From Priapulus caudatus (Eukaryota > Priapulida > Priapulimorpha > Priapulimorphida > Priapulidae): a stretch of DNA of 64,000 nt. Within the stretch, counting starts at the first letter, position 1; every line of letters begins with the position of its first letter. Location of the stretch: contig NW_014577097.1 in the NCBI RefSeq assembly GCF_000485595.1, forward strand, positions 334,971-398,970, in the 5' to 3' direction. Under the pieces are notes generated by a model. That model saw only the letters and a program-made list of their open reading frames with translations, searched no databases and was not told the origin of the DNA. The position numbers and the translations under genes are program-made. Below are positions 58,968 through 64,000 of this stretch, in pieces.

Positions 58968-61900
58968 GACGCGCGCCCCGCACGCCCCCTACTAGGCGTA
59001 GCGAAACGCACCGTGGCCTCAGGCACACGCACTGCCATCATACTGGCTAGACGACCACGGCGCCATTAGCAGAGCGCCAACGCGCCATTCTACGGCTAGA
59101 GGCTCACGTGGCGCCCCGCACGCGCGCCCCTACTGGACTAGACACGAGCGGTGGCGCCCTCGCCTGGGATGTGCACAATGTACGTCGGCGATGGTGCCGC
59201 CGTAAGTTCTACCGTGCGCCTCTGCGGTTCCGTCGCGGGGCGGCTTGTCGTCCGTCCGGCTGTTTTACTGTGTTGCACATGTTTCGTGCGCTGTGGTGAT
59301 CGATTGTCGACGGTGTTGCAGCCTGAACAGAGAGGAAGAGAAGAGAGAGGAGAGAGGATGAAGAGAGAGAAGAGAGAGGAGAGAGGAGAGAGAGAGAGAG
59401 CAAGATTCGAGAGAGAGCGAGAGCGAGAAGCGAGGCGAGCAAGCGAGATGCGGAGTCGCGAGGGCGAGAGCGGGAGAGAGAAATTAGAGCCTGAGGATGA
59501 AGAGAGAGGCGAGGATGAGAGCGGGAGTGGAGCTGAGGAGAGAGCGAAGAGTGAGGAAGAGAGCGGAGAGAGAGTGAGAGAGTGATCACAGAAGGAAGAG
59601 TTGAGGAAATGGTGGAGGACGGACTTGGGTGCATCCCGGAAAAGCTTGTAACATTTTCACGCGAAAGAGCTGCTCACTAGTCACGACCCACAGTGCGTAC
59701 ATATAGGGGGCACACTTGTCTGTCTGCAAACCAGCGGGCACACTTGTCGTGTCTGGCAAACCAGCAGGGCAATCACTTGTCTGTCTGCACAACGCAGGGC
59801 ACACTTGTCTGTCTGGCAAACAGCCAGGGCACACTTGCTCTGTCTGGCAAACAGGCAAGGGCCACTGTCTGTCTGGAAACAGCAGGCGGCACACTTTGCT
59901 AGTCTGGCCAACAGCAGGGCACACTTGCCTGTTCTGGCAAAGCAGCGAGGCGCACTCATTTCCTGTCTGGGCAACCAGCAGGGCGCACTTGCCTGTCTTG
60001 GCACTCAGCAGGTAGTTGACTTGACCTGTCTGCACCAGCAGGGGGTGCTTGCCTGTTACGTGGCAACCAAGCAGGGGATGGCTTGCCTGTCTGGCCAACC
60101 AGCAGCGGTGGTGCGCTGTGTCTGTCTGGCAAACGCAGCGGGCACAACTTGGCCTGCCTGGCAAACAGCAGGGCGCACTGCCTGTCTGGCAACGTCAGCG
60201 CTGGCGTTTACCTGTCTGGCACCAGCAGGGGCGCGCTTGCCTGTCTTGCAACAGCAGGTGGCTCTTGCTGTCTGGCAACCAGCAGGGCGCTTGTGTCTGG
60301 TCTTGCGGTGGGCGATACACGTGTAAGGGAGGGTAAAGTGAATGCGTATTGTTAACATGAGGGCATTTTCCATCGATTGAATGTAGTTGAATAAGTAATA
60401 ATGATTTTGGCCCGTCGTATAAGAACGCCAAGTATTTCGATGAGTTGTCACCCCGGGGAGGGGGGTACTGCCAAATGTGGTGTCGATTGTAAATAAAGGA
60501 TTATGTACGGTGCTAAGCTGTGAGTGCAGCGCAGGCACATGGGGCCGACAGACGTTATAGGCATGTTACCTATTACCATTGTGTAACTGCTACAAATTGA
60601 AATGTTATAATAAGGCCTATGTTATTGATATTTATCACAGTATGTGTCGCCTGGCACGAGTGAGGTTCCATACTCTGTGGGGTGGCTCGCTCTCCGTTAT
60701 TCTATTTTATCTCGGTAGAGGTCAGCACTGAGTCATTTAAACTTATGGAGCGCTTTAATTATTAGGGATGTTTGCAAACGCCAAGTATTGTGCTGTATTG
60801 TGAAATGAACGCCCTACTACTGAGAAAAAAACCCATACACATAGACGGGCTTCCCTAGATTGTGCTGGTGGCACCCCATAATGGCTTGCCAACCAAGGCG
60901 CACGGCCAGGCGCGCCACCTATGACATGCTCACTGCATTATGCAGCCTGGTGGCGCTACGCCTATACGTGCTCGTCTGCTGTGGCTGCCGCACCGATGCT
61001 GGTGGCGCGAGGGCCACCCCTTGTAAGCGCCATCGCCGCAGCCTGTGGCGCTGCCGATTGCGAGAATGAGGGAAATATGCAATATGGTGTGTTGGCTGCA
61101 ACCCAAAACCCGTACGTTGCGAGTGACGGGAGGAGGTGATGTATGGCATGGCATTGAGATTACGATGAACCCTGATTCCTGCCAGAGGCGCGGATATGGA
61201 AACGTCGCATGTTGGTTCGGCTGTTATTATATATACTTAAGCATTGTCCCAAACAACCGTTTGTTACGAAACGTTATATATATATATGAATGTAAGATGG
61301 TGTGTTTGTGTACGTAGCATAGAACGGGCGTGTGCCTGAAGAACGTGTTGGCCATTCCAAATCTACTGTTATAACAGAGTAATGTTTTCGAACAGGAAAA
61401 CTGAGAAATCTATTTATTTGGTTATATATTAAATATTGAGATGTCATAGACAGGTTGGTGTGGCCGCACGAGGCAGTCCAGTGAGACAGAACAAAACCGC
61501 ACGAGGCGAGGGGGTCGGCTCGTGTACTTGTTGCTTTGATTTACTGCACTGAGTAAGTCTTAGCAGAAAAATCGTACTTTAGTTCTTTTAACAAAATTGC
61601 GGAGAAAATTTTCAAAAAAACGTCATATAAAATGTGGGTGTGGCGTGGCGGTTGCAGTAAAAGTTGCCTCGTGCGAGATTAAATTGTACTATATGAAGCT
61701 TACTAGAGACTTAAAACTACAAAATTGCCAACTTCGCTTATTAAATGTAAGTACAAATATATCGAACAAGAGCGGCTGGCGTTCGCAGGTAACTGAGAGA
61801 GTAGGATGTCGGGAGAGAGAGATAGATAGGAGAGAAAACGAGACAGCAAGCTCTAAGCTCTGCAAATGTTCTATATATTACCTTATATTCAGTCTTGGAT

Positions 61901-61981
61901 TCGTAGCCTACACATACTGTTTGTGTGCCGTCGTGTGGCCGTGCACGTCGATTTCTACGCAGAGTTTGGTAGCGCGTTCAC

Positions 61982-62044
61982 CTGCACGAACCTTGCCACT
62001 CGATATCTGTTGTAGACTCCATGTGAGATTGTATCCGCGTCTCT
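61982..62044 (-). pseudogene. Inverted copy of candidate exon at 52261
   Basis: Minus-strand counterpart with a strong acceptor TTTTATTGCAG and donor GTGAAC. Four bases are missing relative to the left copy. Listed to allow comparison; coding status is unproven. Confidence 0.2.
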
Positions 62045-64000
62045 CTGCAATAAAAGTTGATTTAATGGCAGCATTACGCTAACGTTTGACTCCCTCAGAG
62101 ATGTATACAGTTGTGGCAAGCGGTGCAATCCCTACAGCCGGCGCTGGTGAATGAATATAACATAGGGTCCTACCAACCCACGCCCTTCCCGAGCTTGTTT
62201 CCACGCACCGCGTGTCAACAGAACCACTCACCCCTATAAGCGCAGGAGAGGGCGGGTGGTGGTACGTAACGTGATCGTGGTGTTAAGGGGACCAAAACTC
62301 CCCCCCCTCTGTGGCGGGAAAAGATTAAGTTAGTTAGTGCTGCCGTGAAAGGTGTGGTTGTGGAGCGGGTAGAAGAGGGCGAGAGGAAGGCTGTTACGTA
62401 CAAGGAGATAGGAAGGGACGGGCCAGAAGAAGGTGCGGAGTGCAACTAGCGATAGTGGAAACCAAAAGAGCGGAGCACGCAGGAGGAGGAACAGCGTTGG
62501 AACTGTAATAAATAACAATCATGCAGGCGGATGAGAATGAGGCGTTGGAAAATTTGTAGGACAATCTCTGTAGGCCGATCTGTTTTTGGTGTCCGACATG
62601 GACACGTCGAGGAGGCCTTGCGTATCTTAGCATAAGGCGTGCGGTGGCTGTGCGGTGTCGCACGTTCTGTGGCTGCGCAGACGATCGTGACAATTTCCCC
62701 TTTGCAATACTTGCATGTTTATAGACAATATTCTGTGGCATGGGGTGTTTGTTAAAATATATTTTTTGTGTCACAATGTAGGTTATGAATAAGTTTTTTA
62801 CTATATAGTTGATTGCAGGACCTTGGAAAATTTATTCTATTTTTGGCACCAATGAATTGCACCCCCTCACCGGAATCAGAGTTAGGGAACGACTTGCCGA
62901 TTGATATGGTGCAGGGAGTGGTAGTTAGTACTGTACTGGGCGGTCTATAGATTGCATGGCAACGTAGCGTTGCACACGACGACAAGTACAGTCGAAACTA
63001 GAAACTACTATTTTTATAAAACTACGACATATTTGTGCGGTACTGGGGTCGCGTTGATGACGTTTGTAACGAGTGTCCATACAAGTAGACGAACGCCAGC
63101 CTGGCTGGTACGACTGTAACCTCAATTTCTTGTTATTTTCCTGTATAGCTAGTCAAGAGTCCTTGAATAAACTGTCTATTGCATATAGTTATTTGTGTTG
63201 CTCGTACGTATTTTGTTGTGCTTTCTACGATTGTACCTGATTGAGCGCCAAAGGTTATTTAGTTTTACAATTCTTATAACCATCACTGCCAACACACCTA
63301 GTAGTGAGTATGTGCTCTTCTCTGTAAGCAGGAAAATTCTATTGCCCTATGGCACATACAGGAACACTGCGTTGAAAAAGCAGCAGATAAAAACTATAAA
63401 CTTCTGGGTACAGAATCAGGAAATGCTAGGGATCTATAATTCATGGTGGCTAGATTAATCACATTATTGTATTCCCCTCGCGACGAAGTCGGCGGTGTGA
63501 TACTATGGTTGTCATGTCTTCCCAGCCGCCGCACGGCGACATATTCCCTTTCTGCTCTATACTCTCCCTAATTCACCTAGCGCCTACGCGAACTTGGTAT
63601 ATCTTACACATCTTGCGGGAGGTGAGCAGCGTACCTAAACCCAGTCAGCTGCGACACTTTATTTGACCTTGATCATGATTTCCTTCCGGCGCTTCCATAA
63701 GCTCGGCCGCCAATTGACCTAAGCGGCGTACCGAAAACTTGTATACTTACACATCTTGGGGGAGAAGGTGACAGCGTACAAACCCAGGTCAACTGCGCGA
63801 CCTTTATGTGACCTTTACCTTGACGGTTGATCATGATTTCCCTTCTGCTCCCAACTCGGGCCCCTAATTGACGCTAGCGCTACCTAAAACTTGGATACTT
63901 ACACATCTTGGTGAGAAGGTGCGCAGCGTACCAAAACGCCAGGTCACGCGACCGTTTTATGACCTTTACTTGATCAATATCCCTTCAACTCATAACTCGG

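Larger units (their letters stand above)
58490..64000 (-). repeat. Right arm of giant inverted duplication (copy C)
   Basis: Reverse complement of 49.9-55.85 kb with all blocks in mirrored order: MED13 exons, CTCF-type array remnants, GA tract, 29-bp minisatellite (59715-60300), AATAAA, GGCGCC repeats (60860-61090), candidate exon (61982-62044) and the nuclear-receptor-type repeat (63530-64000). It continues past the window end. Confidence 0.93.

Overview
The window is eukaryotic, almost certainly animal, genomic DNA. Spliced GT-AG exons of a Mediator subunit, tRNA-derived SINE-like sequences, long microsatellites and AGGTCA-type dispersed repeats point to an invertebrate, probably marine; the exact phylum cannot be read from the sequence. 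It is an unfinished scaffold: three gaps of exactly 25 N (7295-7319, 28207-28231, 44744-44768) divide it into four contigs. Repeated blocks differ from one another mostly by single-base insertions and deletions, which looks like uncorrected long-read sequence. Fine-scale claims, especially reading frames, must be read with that in mind.

The only gene I can name is the 3' end of MED13, the kinase-module subunit of Mediator, on the minus strand at 55.2-57.1 kb. Four exons fit together in phase: 57094-56864, 56399-56263, a penultimate exon and the last exon. The last two exons exist three times: copy A (55679-55569 and 55392-55256), copy B (58364-58255 and 58079-57947) and copy C on the plus strand (58538-58650 and 58829-58967). 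Only copy B is free of frameshifts. Just downstream of the stop codon lies a 30-bp tandem array whose units carry the CTCF core motif.

Layout: 0-7.3 kb is single-copy DNA with a degenerate ~50-bp satellite (2.67-4.3 kb). 7.4-14.5 kb holds a ~1.8-kb direct duplication, with palindromes between the copies. 14.5-23.7 kb is a run of microsatellites and minisatellites, including an array of CRE-like octamers and a 77-bp inverted repeat. 23.7-49.2 kb is dominated by a large composite repeat. Its arms contain, in order, SINE-like pieces, an ATGGC/CATCC array, an NRF1-motif block, an (ATCAAA)n array, GGCCGAGAGCTGCCA repeats and a CGTGTACGTG minisatellite; inverted arms flank a ~0.85-kb core. The architecture resembles foldback/TU elements. 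Other segments (25.1-26.2 and 40.7-41.9 kb) are direct duplicates. 49.9-64 kb is a giant inverted duplication around the MED13 3' end.

No rRNA gene, complete tRNA gene, viral gene, transposase, CRISPR array or bacterial gene is supported. A few unnamed candidate exons with good splice signals are listed at low confidence.
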